From Arthrobacter sp. (GTDB lineage: Bacteria > Actinomycetota > Actinomycetes > Actinomycetales > Micrococcaceae), in NCBI GenBank assembly GCA_025464925.1, contig JAODMS010000064.1:1-11603 (forward strand): a stretch of 11,603 nucleotides of DNA, in the 5' to 3' direction. A program made the position numbers and the translations under genes. Shown here piece by piece: positions 1 through 7,047 of this stretch (its first letter is position 1; every line of letters starts with the position of its first letter). The notes beneath the pieces are model-generated. The model saw only the letters and a program-made list of their open reading frames with translations, did no database searches and was not told the DNA's origin.

Positions 1-1268
1 CCAGCGGCATCGCCCAACGGCTCGGCGTCGACCCCCTGATCGTCCGCGGCGTCCTGATCGTCCTGGCCATCTTCGCCGGTATCGGCGTGCTCCTCTACGG
101 CCTCGCCTGGGCCCTGCTGCCCGAACCGGACGGGCGCATCCATGTCCAGGAGGCCGCCGCGGGCCGTTGGAGCTCCGGGATGACGGGTGCGCTGATCACC
201 ACGCTCATCGGCGTTCCGGGAATGGGCACCGGGGTCTGGGGCTGGGACCGGCACGGCTTCGGCGGCTTCCTCTGGACGGTCTTCTGGATCGGGGGCGCCA
301 TCTACCTCGTCTACTACCTGACACAACGCAACAAGGCCGGGGCCGGAACCCCGCCCGTGTCATGGCGTTCCCAGGCCGGCGGCCCTGGCCACGCAGCCAC
401 CGTCGCTGGCGCGCCCTCCGGCGCCGACGACGGCCCCGCCGCCGGTTTCCCCGCCGGCGGACTCCCGCCCGGCGGTGGCCCGACCTACGGCCAGTCCGCC
501 CATGCCCCCGCAGGCTATCGCCAGTCGACGGTGCCCGATGCCGGCCCGGCCTGGGGCCCGCCGCCGTCCGGACCCACGCCGCCCCCGGGTGGTTACTACC
601 CGGTGCCGGACGGAACTCCGGCGCCGCCGGCGAGACCCCGGAATCCGGGTCCGGGCGCCCCCGCGGTGGCTGTCACGGCTGGGCTCGCCCTCCTGGTGGG
701 CGGCGGCATCAAGGCCCTCGACGCCGCTCATGTGATCGAGCTGGGCGACTCCGGCACCGCCGTGGCCTGGGCGGGCGGAGCGGCGGTCCTGGGCCTGGGA
801 ATCCTGTTCGCCGGGCTCAGGGGACGCACCTCGGGCATCTTGGGGTTCTTCGCCGTAGTCGCGCTCTTCATCGGCGGGATCTTCACTGTTGTGCCGAACG
901 GTGACAGATTCCGCTTCCAGAACGCCGACTGGACGCCGGCCAGCATTGAACAGGCGCGGAACGGCTTCGACATCACCGGCGGCAGAGGTACCGCGGACCT
1001 GACAAAGCTGGCGCTGAACCCGCCGCTGGGCACCGACGTCGTCGTTCCCATCGACGCGACGGCCAGCAACCTGACGGTAGTCATCCCGGACACCGTCCCC
1101 GTGCAGGTCCAGGCGGACCTGGCCATGAGCAACCTCCAGGAGGGCAGCCAGAACCACGGCGGCATGACAAACCAGCAGAGCGACTACAACACGGGCAAGC
1201 CCGGGGCCCGGCTGGTCCTGAGAATCTCCGGCACCGCGAGCAACGTCACCATTCAGGAAGGGAACTGA
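1..1268 (+). CDS. PspC-domain membrane protein with LiaF-like C-terminal domain (5' truncated)
   Basis: The frame is open from the window edge (first full codon at nt 3), so the true start lies outside. The first codons read as the end of a PspC domain: SGIAQRLGVDP, then a hydrophobic helix ending in LAWALLPEPDG. One or two more helices follow (about nt 180-320). Next comes a Pro/Gly-rich, probably disordered cytosolic linker (about nt 345-650), then about three helices (nt 660-895). The last 110 residues are soluble and beta-rich, with GRGTADLTKLAL and VVVPIDATASNLTVVIP. This resembles the C-terminal domain of LiaF-type proteins (sometimes called toastrack). Proteins of this build sit in the membrane and sense or modulate envelope stress, often beside a LiaS/LiaR-type two-component system; none is visible here because the window cuts the upstream side. 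The stop codon is one base before the next gene. Membrane location and family are likely; the signal sensed is unknown. Confidence 0.85.
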   Translation, partial: SGIAQRLGVDPLIVRGVLIVLAIFAGIGVLLYGLAWALLPEPDGRIHVQEAAAGRWSSGMTGALITTLIGVPGMGTGVWGWDRHGFGGFLWTVFWIGGAIYLVYYLTQRNKAGAGTPPVSWRSQAGGPGHAATVAGAPSGADDGPAAGFPAGGLPPGGGPTYGQSAHAPAGYRQSTVPDAGPAWGPPPSGPTPPPGGYYPVPDGTPAPPARPRNPGPGAPAVAVTAGLALLVGGGIKALDAAHVIELGDSGTAVAWAGGAAVLGLGILFAGLRGRTSGILGFFAVVALFIGGIFTVVPNGDRFRFQNADWTPASIEQARNGFDITGGRGTADLTKLALNPPLGTDVVVPIDATASNLTVVIPDTVPVQVQADLAMSNLQEGSQNHGGMTNQQSDYNTGKPGARLVLRISGTASNVTIQEGN

Positions 1269-1269
1269 C

Positions 1270-1578
1270 ATGAGCAGCTATGACGGGCCGGCGGGCCGGA
1301 AGACAGGCAGCGCAGCTGCCACTCCCCTGCAGCCCGAGGCGCCGGAGCCGCGGGAAAGCTCCCCGGTCCGGGTTGGAACGGCGGTGTGGGGGCTGGTCGT
1401 GCTGGCCCTCGCCGCGTTGATCATCCTCTCCCGGCTCGGCATCGTGGCCTTGAACGGTACGTATGTGCTGATCGGCCTGATGATCGGTGCTGGCGCCGCG
1501 CTGGTGATCGGCGGCCTGCTGTCGGCCCGCGGATCGGCGCGCGGGCGTGACAAAGAACCGACGACAGGGAAGTCTTGA
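1270..1578 (+). CDS. Small two-helix membrane protein, function unknown
   Basis: This encodes 102 residues. The ATG starts one base after the stop of the upstream PspC/LiaF-like gene, with a purine-rich Shine-Dalgarno stretch (AGGAAGGG, about 1255-1262) at good spacing, so co-transcription and probably coupled translation are expected. The first 35 residues are polar and Pro/Ala-rich. Two hydrophobic segments follow (about 36-57 and 64-86), and the tail is basic and polar. I recognise no catalytic motif. Its place between two PspC proteins suggests an accessory subunit of the same membrane-stress module, but that is inference from position. It is unlikely to be spurious, because its hydrophobic pattern, start spacing and high GC at third positions all fit a real gene. 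Confidence 0.8.
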   Translation: MSSYDGPAGRKTGSAAATPLQPEAPEPRESSPVRVGTAVWGLVVLALAALIILSRLGIVALNGTYVLIGLMIGAGAALVIGGLLSARGSARGRDKEPTTGKS

Positions 1579-1581
1579 ACC

Positions 1582-1836
1582 ATGGATAAATTTTTCAGCA
1601 TCGTCAGGGGCCTTGGCCTGAAGCGTGGCCCGCAGCGTTGGATGGGCGGTGTCTGCGGCGGCATCGGGGCCAAATTGAACGTGGACGCGGCGTACGTGCG
1701 GATCGCCTTCCTGCTCCTGAGCCTGCTCCCGGGCCCTGCCCTCGTTTTCTACCTGGTGGCCTGGCTGCTTCTCCCGGACCAGCGGAACGCCATCATCCTC
1801 GAAAGCTTCCTGAGGAACCGCTCCATCCGCCCCTGA
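1582..1836 (+). CDS. Stand-alone PspC-domain protein
   Basis: This encodes 84 residues, almost entirely one PspC domain. The hallmark is WMGGVCGGIGAKLNVD (about 20-35), followed by YVRIAFLLLSLLPGP and a second hydrophobic stretch ending in YLVAWLLLPDQ. PspC domains are inner-membrane domains known from the phage-shock response, where they help sense membrane damage or activate the response; in actinobacteria many are fused to or paired with LiaF-like partners. The ATG lies three bases after the preceding stop, with AGGGAAG (about 1565-1571) as ribosome binding site. It is the last gene of the operon, and a strong hairpin follows 46 bases later. PspC membership is clear; the regulated target is not visible. 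Confidence 0.88.
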   Translation: MDKFFSIVRGLGLKRGPQRWMGGVCGGIGAKLNVDAAYVRIAFLLLSLLPGPALVFYLVAWLLLPDQRNAIILESFLRNRSIRP

Positions 1837-1882
1837 GTCCCGCCAGCCGGAGGACCCGCCGGCCGGAACCGGTGCCGGCCCC

Positions 1883-1916
1883 GAGGTGCCCCTGCCAGGG
1901 ATGGCGGGGGCACCTC
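1883..1916 (+). terminator. Hairpin terminator after the PspC operon
   Basis: A 15-bp stem (10 perfect bp GAGGTGCCCC/GGGGCACCTC, one T-G pair, then GCCA/TGGC) closes on a GGGA loop. Only a weak T-containing stretch follows, as is common in GC-rich actinobacteria. It separates the PspC operon from the phosphofructokinase gene. Confidence 0.75.
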
Positions 1917-1929
1917 TCGTTGTCACCGT

Positions 1930-1960
1930 TTGTGTCCTGCCCCACAGGCCCCACTAGACT
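1930..1960 (+). promoter_or_regulatory. Possible promoter of the phosphofructokinase gene
   Basis: TAGACT (1955-1960) fits the actinobacterial -10 pattern TAnnnT, and TTGTGT (1930-1935) could be a loose -35 with a 19-base spacer. It sits just downstream of the terminator and about 60 bases before the pfkA start, where a promoter is required. The -35 match is poor, so the exact element is uncertain. Confidence 0.35.
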
Positions 1961-2021
1961 CTAGGTGAGCTCAGCGTGGCGCTCTGCCTGTACACCTTCG
2001 AACCAGGATTTGAGCCAAAAC

Positions 2022-3047
2022 ATGAAAATAGGAATCCTTACCAGCGGCGGAGACTGCCCCGGACTCAATGCCGTCATCCGTGGCGCCGTCCTCAAGGGCA
2101 TTGCAGTCCACGGGCACGAATTCGTGGGATTCCTGGACGGCTGGAAAGGCGTCGTAGAGGCCAACATCATCGAGATCCCCCGCAGCCTGGTCCGCGGCAT
2201 CGCCAAACAGGGCGGCACCATCCTGGGGACGTCCCGCACCAACCCCTTCGAGAACGGCGGCGGCCCCGAGGTCATCAAGGCCAACATGGACCGGCTGGGC
2301 ATCGATGCCATCATCGCCATCGGCGGCGAAGGCACCTTGGCCGCGGCGAAGCGCCTCACCGACGCCGGGCTCAAGATCGTGGGAGTTCCGAAGACCGTCG
2401 ACAACGATCTCGACGCGACCGACTACACCTTCGGCTTCGATACCGCCGTCGAGATCGCCACCGAGGCGATCGACCGCCTGCGCACCACGGGAGAGTCGCA
2501 CCACCGCTGCATGATCGCCGAGGTCATGGGCCGCCACGTGGGCTGGATCGCCCTGCACGCCGGGATGGCCTCCGGCGCGCACGCCATCCTGATTCCCGAG
2601 CAGAAAGCCTCAATGGAGCAGATCGCCGCGTGGGTCCTCGCGGCCCGCGACCGCGGCCGCGCCCCGCTCGTCGTGGTCGCCGAGGGCTTCGTCCCGGAAG
2701 GCCAGGAAACCCCGCATTCCGAACGCGGCCTGGACACCTTCGGCCGCCCGCGGCTGGGCGGCATCGCCGAGTTGCTGGCCCCTGAGCTGGAAGCCCGCAC
2801 GGGCATCGAGACCCGCGCCACCGTGCTCGGCCACATCCAGCGCGGCGGCGTTCCGACCGCGTTCGACAGGGTATTGGCCACCCGGCTGGGCATGGCGGCC
2901 ATCGATTCGGTGGTCGACCACCGCTGGGGCACCATGGTTTCCCTCAACGGCACCGACATCGTGCACGTCGGGTTCGACGCCGCGCTCGGCAACATCAAAG
3001 CCGTCCCGCAGCACCGCTATGACGAGGCCGCGGTCCTTTTCGGCTGA
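2022..3047 (+). CDS. pfkA: 6-phosphofructokinase (group III, Gly104/Lys124 type)
   Basis: This encodes 341 residues, the usual size of a short bacterial phosphofructokinase. It phosphorylates fructose 6-phosphate to fructose 1,6-bisphosphate in glycolysis, in the cytosol. Visible landmarks are the N-terminal TSGGDCPG loop (7-14), GGEGT (101-105), PKTVDND (123-129, with Asp127 as catalytic base), MGR (169-171), AEG (220-222) and the sugar-phosphate site ETRATVLGHIQRGG (263-276). Gly104 predicts ATP as donor, because pyrophosphate-dependent enzymes carry Asp there. Lys124 is the residue usual in PPi enzymes but also known in the ATP-using actinobacterial group III. The start is ATG 2022 because homology begins at MKIGILTSGG; the in-frame ATG at 1965 would add 19 unrelated residues. 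The ribosome binding site is weak (AGGA about 14 bases upstream). The family is certain and the donor very likely ATP. Confidence 0.97.
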   Translation: MKIGILTSGGDCPGLNAVIRGAVLKGIAVHGHEFVGFLDGWKGVVEANIIEIPRSLVRGIAKQGGTILGTSRTNPFENGGGPEVIKANMDRLGIDAIIAIGGEGTLAAAKRLTDAGLKIVGVPKTVDNDLDATDYTFGFDTAVEIATEAIDRLRTTGESHHRCMIAEVMGRHVGWIALHAGMASGAHAILIPEQKASMEQIAAWVLAARDRGRAPLVVVAEGFVPEGQETPHSERGLDTFGRPRLGGIAELLAPELEARTGIETRATVLGHIQRGGVPTAFDRVLATRLGMAAIDSVVDHRWGTMVSLNGTDIVHVGFDAALGNIKAVPQHRYDEAAVLFG

Positions 3048-3065
3048 GCCTGGCCCGCCGGTAGG

Positions 3066-3071
3066 TAGGGT
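3066..3071 (+). promoter_or_regulatory. -10 element for a leaderless GNAT transcript
   Basis: TAGGGT matches TAnnnT and ends exactly six bases before the ATG at 3078. This geometry places the transcription start on or beside the A of the start codon. No Shine-Dalgarno sequence fits that ATG. This suggests a leaderless mRNA separate from any pfkA read-through. Confidence 0.5.
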
Positions 3072-3077
3072 TGTGTC

Positions 3078-3788
3078 ATGACTCTTGAGCCCGGTTCCGC
3101 GGACATCATCCAGCTCGCATGGGCGCGCCACCTGGGATTCGACGACGGCGACTTTGCGGCCGCCGCCGGTGTCCGGCTCAACCGCGCGGACGAGTCCCGC
3201 CGCTCGGTCGACTTCGTCCGGCTGTTCGGCACCTCCGCGCTGGTGGGGCCGCAGTGGGCACTCGATGCCGCCGTCGGGATCCCCGACGAGGAACTCGCCC
3301 AGCATGTCACCCTGCTGACCATCACCCGGCTGCACGGCGGCCACGGCCTGGGGGCGGCGGCGCTGCTCTTCGCCGACGAGCTGCCCCTGTTGCAACCCGC
3401 CAAGCAGCTTACGGTCTCGCACGGGAACCCGGAAACGGTGGAGCTGGAAGGCCGCTGCCCGCCGGATGACGTGAACGAAGTCCGGCTGGCAGAGCTGCCG
3501 CACCGCTTCACGATTCTGCGCGATGACGTCGGCCGGTCCGTTCCCGTGGCCTGTGGCGCGTATGCGGAGTGGGAAGGGATCCTGGCGGACGTCGGGGTCC
3601 TGGTGGATCCGGAGTGGCGGCGCCGCGGGCTGGGCTCGCTGGCAGCCTCGGTCGCGGCCCACGAGGCCCTCGCCTCCGGGCTGACGCTCCAGTGGCGGTC
3701 CGATGTCAGCAACAAAGGCTCCCTGGCGATCGCCCGCAGCCTGGGCTTCGCCGCCGGCGGCATCCAGACCAGTGTCCTGCTGGGCTGA
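3078..3788 (+). CDS. GNAT-family N-acetyltransferase
   Basis: This encodes 236 residues. The C-terminal half is a GNAT fold of the FR47-like kind. Beta4 and motif A read VGVLVDPEW (172-180), followed by the acetyl-CoA pyrophosphate loop RRRGLGS (181-187). Asn212, in SDVSN, precedes the final helix SLAIARSLGF, a typical motif B arrangement. The N-terminal 130 residues lack a second clear acetyl-CoA loop and may be a degenerate GNAT or substrate domain. Members move an acetyl group from acetyl-CoA to an amine; the substrate cannot be read from the sequence. The gene starts 30 bases after pfkA with its own likely leaderless promoter, and converges on the MFS transporter gene with only 26 bases between the two stops. 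Confidence 0.85.
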   Translation: MTLEPGSADIIQLAWARHLGFDDGDFAAAAGVRLNRADESRRSVDFVRLFGTSALVGPQWALDAAVGIPDEELAQHVTLLTITRLHGGHGLGAAALLFADELPLLQPAKQLTVSHGNPETVELEGRCPPDDVNEVRLAELPHRFTILRDDVGRSVPVACGAYAEWEGILADVGVLVDPEWRRRGLGSLAASVAAHEALASGLTLQWRSDVSNKGSLAIARSLGFAAGGIQTSVLLG

Positions 3789-3814
3789 TCCGGATGCCGC
3801 CGCCGCGTTCCGGG

Positions 3815-5353
3815 TCAGCTGCGCCGGACGTTTGCCGGTTCGCCGCTTGACGTATCCGCCGGAACGGCGCCGGTGCCGCCCCAGCCGTGCTGCGGCTTGG
3901 GCCTGGCGAAGAACAGGGCCACCGCGGCGCCGAGCAGGATGACCGCCGCCGGCAGCAGCATGGACTGGCCCATCGCCGTCGAGAACCCGTCGTGGAGTGC
4001 TTCGGGCAAGGCATTGCCGAAGCCCATCGGCGTGGCCTCCCCTGTTGCCCCCGGCGCGACCGGAAGTTCCGCCGCGAGGCGCGCCTGGATGAGGACCGCG
4101 ATGGCAGCGCTGCCGAGGACCGCGCCGATCTGCCGGGTGGTGTTGTAGACACCGGAGCCGGCTCCCGCCTGGCGCGGCGGCAGGTTGCGGGTGGCGGTCG
4201 AGCTCAAGGGAGCCCAGATGCCGGCGTTCGCGAGGCCCAGCACGGCGCTCGGCAGCAGGAACAGCCAGATCGGCGTGTCCGGGTGCATAAGGGAAGCGTT
4301 CCAGAACAACGCCACCGACATGAGGACCAGGCCGCCCGCCGTGATGTATTTCGGGTTGACCCGGTCGATGACCTTGCCCACGACGGGCGCCAGGCCGCCC
4401 GAGATGAGGGCCATCGGAACCATCAGCAGGGCTGACTGGGTGGGGGTCAGGCCGCGGACGATCTGGTAGTAGAAAATCAGCGGCAGGGTGAACGCCGTCA
4501 CCGTGAAGCCCACGGTGGTGATTCCGACGTTGGCCAGCGAAAAGTTGCGGTCCTTGAAGAGGGTCAGCGGCAGCAGCGGTTCACCGTCAAAGAACCGGGG
4601 GTTCACGTACTGCCACACCACGAACGCCGTCAGGACGGCGATGCCGCAAAGAATGAGCCCCCAGACGGTGATGGGGCCGGTGATGGTGCCCCAGTTGTAG
4701 GTCTCGCCCTCCTGGATGCCGAACACCAGCAGGAAGAGGCCGACGGCGCTGAGCAGCACACCGGGGATGTCGAACTTATGCGGGTGCGTGCTGAGGGCGG
4801 GAACGAAGCGCCAGGCGAGGATGAAGCCCGCAATGCCGACCGGGACATTGAGGAAGAAGATCCATTCCCAGCCGAGCGAATCCACCAGGACGCCGCCCAG
4901 GATCGGACCCACCAGGGTGGCGGCGCCGGCCGTGGCGCCCCAGATGCCCATGGCCGCACCGCGCCGGTCCGGCGGGAAGATACGGGTGATGACTGCCATG
5001 GTCTGGGGTGTCATCATCGCGGCACCGAGGCCCTGGAGCACCCGGGCCTCGATGAGCGTCTGGACGTCCCCGGAGAGTCCGCACCAGAGGGAGGCCGCCG
5101 TGAAGACCACCAGGCCGGACAAGTAGAGCTTCTTAGGGCCGAAGCGGTCGCCCAGCCTGCCGGTGATCAGCAGCGGCACGGCGTAGGCCAGCAGGTAGGC
5201 GCTGGTTACCCAGATTACCGAGTTGATGTCGGCGTTCAGGCCTTCCATGATAAGCGGGTTGGCCACGGAGACGATGGTGGTGTCGATCAGGATCATAAAG
5301 AAACCGATCACCAGGGACCACAGGGCCGGCCACGGCCTAGCTACGTTTTCCAT
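3815..5353 (-). CDS. DHA2 (EmrB/QacA) family MFS drug-efflux-type transporter
   Basis: This encodes 512 residues, typical of 14-helix proton-driven antiporters of the DHA2 family, placed in the cytoplasmic membrane. Signatures are IDTTIVSVANP in helix 1 (Asp24, motif D1), motif A GRLGDRFGPKK (65-75), motif B ARVLQGLGAA with Arg104, and motif C in helix 5, GPILGGVL (149-156), followed by WEWIFFLNVPVG. The polar, Gly-rich C-terminal tail is cytosolic. The start is the ATG at 5353, where homology begins, with GAAGG (5359-5363) five bases upstream; the frame stays open further upstream but gives only Arg/Pro-rich, non-homologous sequence. It is the last gene of the minus-strand run, 58 bases after the ankyrin gene. 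No TetR or MarR regulator is adjacent, so the substrate is unknown. Multidrug export is a family-level inference. Confidence 0.93.
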   Translation of the reverse strand: MENVARPWPALWSLVIGFFMILIDTTIVSVANPLIMEGLNADINSVIWVTSAYLLAYAVPLLITGRLGDRFGPKKLYLSGLVVFTAASLWCGLSGDVQTLIEARVLQGLGAAMMTPQTMAVITRIFPPDRRGAAMGIWGATAGAATLVGPILGGVLVDSLGWEWIFFLNVPVGIAGFILAWRFVPALSTHPHKFDIPGVLLSAVGLFLLVFGIQEGETYNWGTITGPITVWGLILCGIAVLTAFVVWQYVNPRFFDGEPLLPLTLFKDRNFSLANVGITTVGFTVTAFTLPLIFYYQIVRGLTPTQSALLMVPMALISGGLAPVVGKVIDRVNPKYITAGGLVLMSVALFWNASLMHPDTPIWLFLLPSAVLGLANAGIWAPLSSTATRNLPPRQAGAGSGVYNTTRQIGAVLGSAAIAVLIQARLAAELPVAPGATGEATPMGFGNALPEALHDGFSTAMGQSMLLPAAVILLGAAVALFFARPKPQHGWGGTGAVPADTSSGEPANVRRS

Positions 5354-5392
5354 AAATTCCTTCAGCTTGCTGAGGTGGGTGCGGAAGTGCTT

Positions 5393-5409
5393 CGCTGCCG
5401 GCCGCAGCG
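5393..5409 (-). terminator. Small hairpin between the ankyrin and MFS genes
   Basis: A perfect 6-bp inverted repeat (CGCTGC/GCAGCG) with a 5-base loop lies directly after the ankyrin stop codon on the minus strand. There is no T-tract, so it could be a weak or attenuating terminator, or only a short chance repeat. Confidence 0.3.
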
Positions 5410-5411
5410 CG

Positions 5412-5834
5412 TCAGCCCAGGAGCGCCAGGATGTCTGTCCGGGCGAACATCTGCGCAGCCGCCCGCGCGGACGGAGTCCCGGCGTCGGGGTCGGCCCCGG
5501 CGTCGAGCAGCTCCCGGGCGACGTCCGTGTAGCCCTTGAAAACCGCTCCGGCCAGGGGCGTCTGGCCCCGGTCGTTCGCGGCGTTGGCGTCGCCGCCATG
5601 GCGCAGGATCAGCCGGACGCTGTCCGCGTGGCCGTGGTAGGCCGCAAGCATCAGCAGGGAGTCGCCGGCGGCGTTGGTGAGGGTGGCCGGGGCGCCCGCG
5701 GCCAGGTAGCCGCCGAGCAGCGTGGAGTCGCCTTCGCGCGCTGCCTGGAACAGCGTGTGCGCCAAGGCGAGCGTCTCATCGTCGGGTGCGCCGGGAGCGG
5801 CTGCTGCTCCTGCTGCGGCGTGTTCGTCGGTCAT
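5412..5834 (-). CDS. Small ankyrin-repeat protein
   Basis: This encodes 140 residues. An acidic, Ala-rich leader (1-20) is followed by about three ankyrin repeats. The clearest are GDSLLMLAAYHGHADSVRLI (57-76) with ILRHGGDANAAND, and GQTPLAGAVFKGYTDVAREL (90-109) with LLDAGADPDA. A degenerate first repeat lies at about 24-55 and a capping half-repeat at the end. Ankyrin repeats are protein-protein binding scaffolds; no enzyme motif or signal peptide is present, so a cytosolic binding role is expected but the partner is unknown. Its ATG overlaps the YgfZ stop in an ATGA arrangement, so translation is probably coupled to ygfZ, hinting at related function. The alternative start codons would break the first repeat. 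Confidence 0.9.
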   Translation of the reverse strand: MTDEHAAAGAAAAPGAPDDETLALAHTLFQAAREGDSTLLGGYLAAGAPATLTNAAGDSLLMLAAYHGHADSVRLILRHGGDANAANDRGQTPLAGAVFKGYTDVARELLDAGADPDAGTPSARAAAQMFARTDILALLG

Positions 5835-6913
5835 CGGGTCCCTCTCAGGAAGCCGGTCTGGCGCCCCACCACCTGGCCGGCGTCGGGAGCCACGATGAGC
5901 TCCTGCGCCGCGGGATAGGGCTCGTCGCCGTCAAGCACTGTCAGCACGTCGCCCGGAGCGACGGAGCGCTTGATGACGGCCAGGGCCACCGGGCCCATTT
6001 CGTAGTGCTGTGCCACTGAGGTCACGGTCCCGACCTTGCGGTCCCCGGCCCGGACCTCGCTGCCAACGGCCGGCATGGTGTGCTGCGAGCCGTCGAGCTG
6101 CAGGAACACCAACCGGCGCGGCGGGTGGCCCAGGTTGTGCACGCGGGCAATGGTTTCCTGGCCCTTGTAGCAGCCCTTGCTGAGGTGCACCGCGGTGCGC
6201 AGCAGGTCCAGCTCGTGCGGGATGGTCTTGTCGTCGGTTTCCGCACCCCACCGCGGCCGCCAGGCAGCGATGCGAAGCGCCTCGGCGGCCCACACGCCCG
6301 CCAGCGGCCGCCCGCCCACCGTGGCTTCGAGTTCCGCCGCCGGCAACAGGTATTCAAACCAGGGCCGTTCCAGGCCGGGGTGGGAGTCCTCGGGCACGAC
6401 GGCGTAGGAGTAGCCGCCCGCGCCGATGTGCGGCCAGGGGTCTTCCCACACTGACAGCCCGGACCACTCCCCGATCCGGGCTGTGGAGCCGATCACGGCC
6501 CAGTCCGCCGAAACATCGGCGACCTCGACCCGGAGCATGAACTTCATCCTGGTCAGCCACTCGGCCAGCGGCGCCGCCTCGGCGGCCTCCACGATCAGCC
6601 AGGTGGTCCCGCCGTCATCCACCACCCGGGCGTCGAATTCGATCCGGCCCTGCACGCTCAGCAGCAGCAGCTCGGTGGACTGGTCCGGCGCCAGATTGGT
6701 CAGCTGCTGGGAGGACAAGGTGTTAAGCCAGCTCAGCCGGTCGGGTCCGCTGACGGTGACCACACCGCGGAAGGACAGATCCACGACGGCGGTGCCGGCG
6801 GCCAGCGCCCGTTGTTCCCGGAGAGGTTCGCCGTAGTGCGAGGCGACGCCGGCGTCGGCGCCGCCGGCTTCGACGGCGCCCGGGCGCGACAGCAGGGGGC
6901 TTTTGGTAGTCAT
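5831..6913 (-). CDS. ygfZ: YgfZ/GcvT-domain folate-binding protein (tRNA-modifying/Fe-S related)
   Basis: This encodes 360 residues. It carries the family signature KGCYKGQE (246-253, with the conserved Cys248), followed by TIARVHNLGHPPRRLV. The N-terminal part (about 27-150) is GcvT-like, with VVDLSFRGVVTVSGPDR and LLLLSVQGRIEFDARV. The C-terminal domain holds the small beta-barrel. In E. coli, YgfZ binds tetrahydrofolate and supports maturation or repair of certain Fe-S enzymes such as MiaB; this is family knowledge, not visible here. I place the start at ATG 6913, where MTTKSPLL leads into homologous sequence. The frame is open upstream to 7138, but that extension runs into the preceding gene and is Pro/Arg-rich. 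Its stop overlaps the ankyrin start by four bases, and it lies in the minus-strand operon downstream of the nitrobindin-like gene. Confidence 0.95.
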   Translation of the reverse strand: MTTKSPLLSRPGAVEAGGADAGVASHYGEPLREQRALAAGTAVVDLSFRGVVTVSGPDRLSWLNTLSSQQLTNLAPDQSTELLLLSVQGRIEFDARVVDDGGTTWLIVEAAEAAPLAEWLTRMKFMLRVEVADVSADWAVIGSTARIGEWSGLSVWEDPWPHIGAGGYSYAVVPEDSHPGLERPWFEYLLPAAELEATVGGRPLAGVWAAEALRIAAWRPRWGAETDDKTIPHELDLLRTAVHLSKGCYKGQETIARVHNLGHPPRRLVFLQLDGSQHTMPAVGSEVRAGDRKVGTVTSVAQHYEMGPVALAVIKRSVAPGDVLTVLDGDEPYPAAQELIVAPDAGQVVGRQTGFLRGTR

Positions 6914-6935
6914 ATCTAGTAGAAGTCCTCGGAGC

Positions 6936-7034
6936 TCAGCGGTATTCCGGATTTTCGAAGTCGGATCGGGTGCCGGCCTGCCAGGCCTCGGGCAGGTTGC
7001 CGTAGGCGGGAATGCCGCCGGCGTCCTTGAGCAT
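6936..7034 (-). CDS. Possible 32-residue protein between the nitrobindin-like gene and ygfZ
   Basis: In the 134-base gap between two minus-strand genes, an ATG at 7034 opens a frame of 32 codons ending in TGA 22 bases before ygfZ. The peptide begins MLKDAGGIPAYGNLP and ends GTRSDFENPEYR. Its composition is balanced and protein-like, and about five in six third positions are G or C, as in neighbouring genes, which is unusual for non-coding spacer. No hydrophobic segment is present, so it would be soluble. The weak point is the lack of a clear Shine-Dalgarno sequence; translation might be coupled to the stop of the upstream gene 13 bases away. An in-frame ATG at 7079 would give 47 residues but overlaps that gene. 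It could also be the remnant tail of a lost gene. I do not recognise it. Confidence 0.4.
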   Translation of the reverse strand: MLKDAGGIPAYGNLPEAWQAGTRSDFENPEYR

Positions 7035-7047
7035 CCGGGCCGGCTGT

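Noticed and set aside
360..1271. 303-codon minus-strand open frame opposite the first PspC gene
   Set aside because: Its low-complexity Arg/Gly-rich product is a frame shadow; the plus-strand product has clear domains.
1965..2021. N-terminal extension of the phosphofructokinase from an upstream in-frame ATG
   Set aside because: The 19 extra residues resemble nothing in the family, and the universal N-terminus begins at the ATG at 2022.
2022..3047. Pyrophosphate-dependent phosphofructokinase
   Set aside because: Lys124 alone would hint at this, but Gly104 instead of Asp104 favours ATP.
3790..3812. Terminator between the convergent GNAT and MFS genes
   Set aside because: Only a 5-bp CCGGA/TCCGG repeat with a long loop is present, too weak to call.
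5354..5599. N-terminal extension of the MFS transporter
   Set aside because: The extra 82 codons overlap the ankyrin gene in another frame and are Arg/Pro-rich; a good ribosome binding site precedes ATG 5353.
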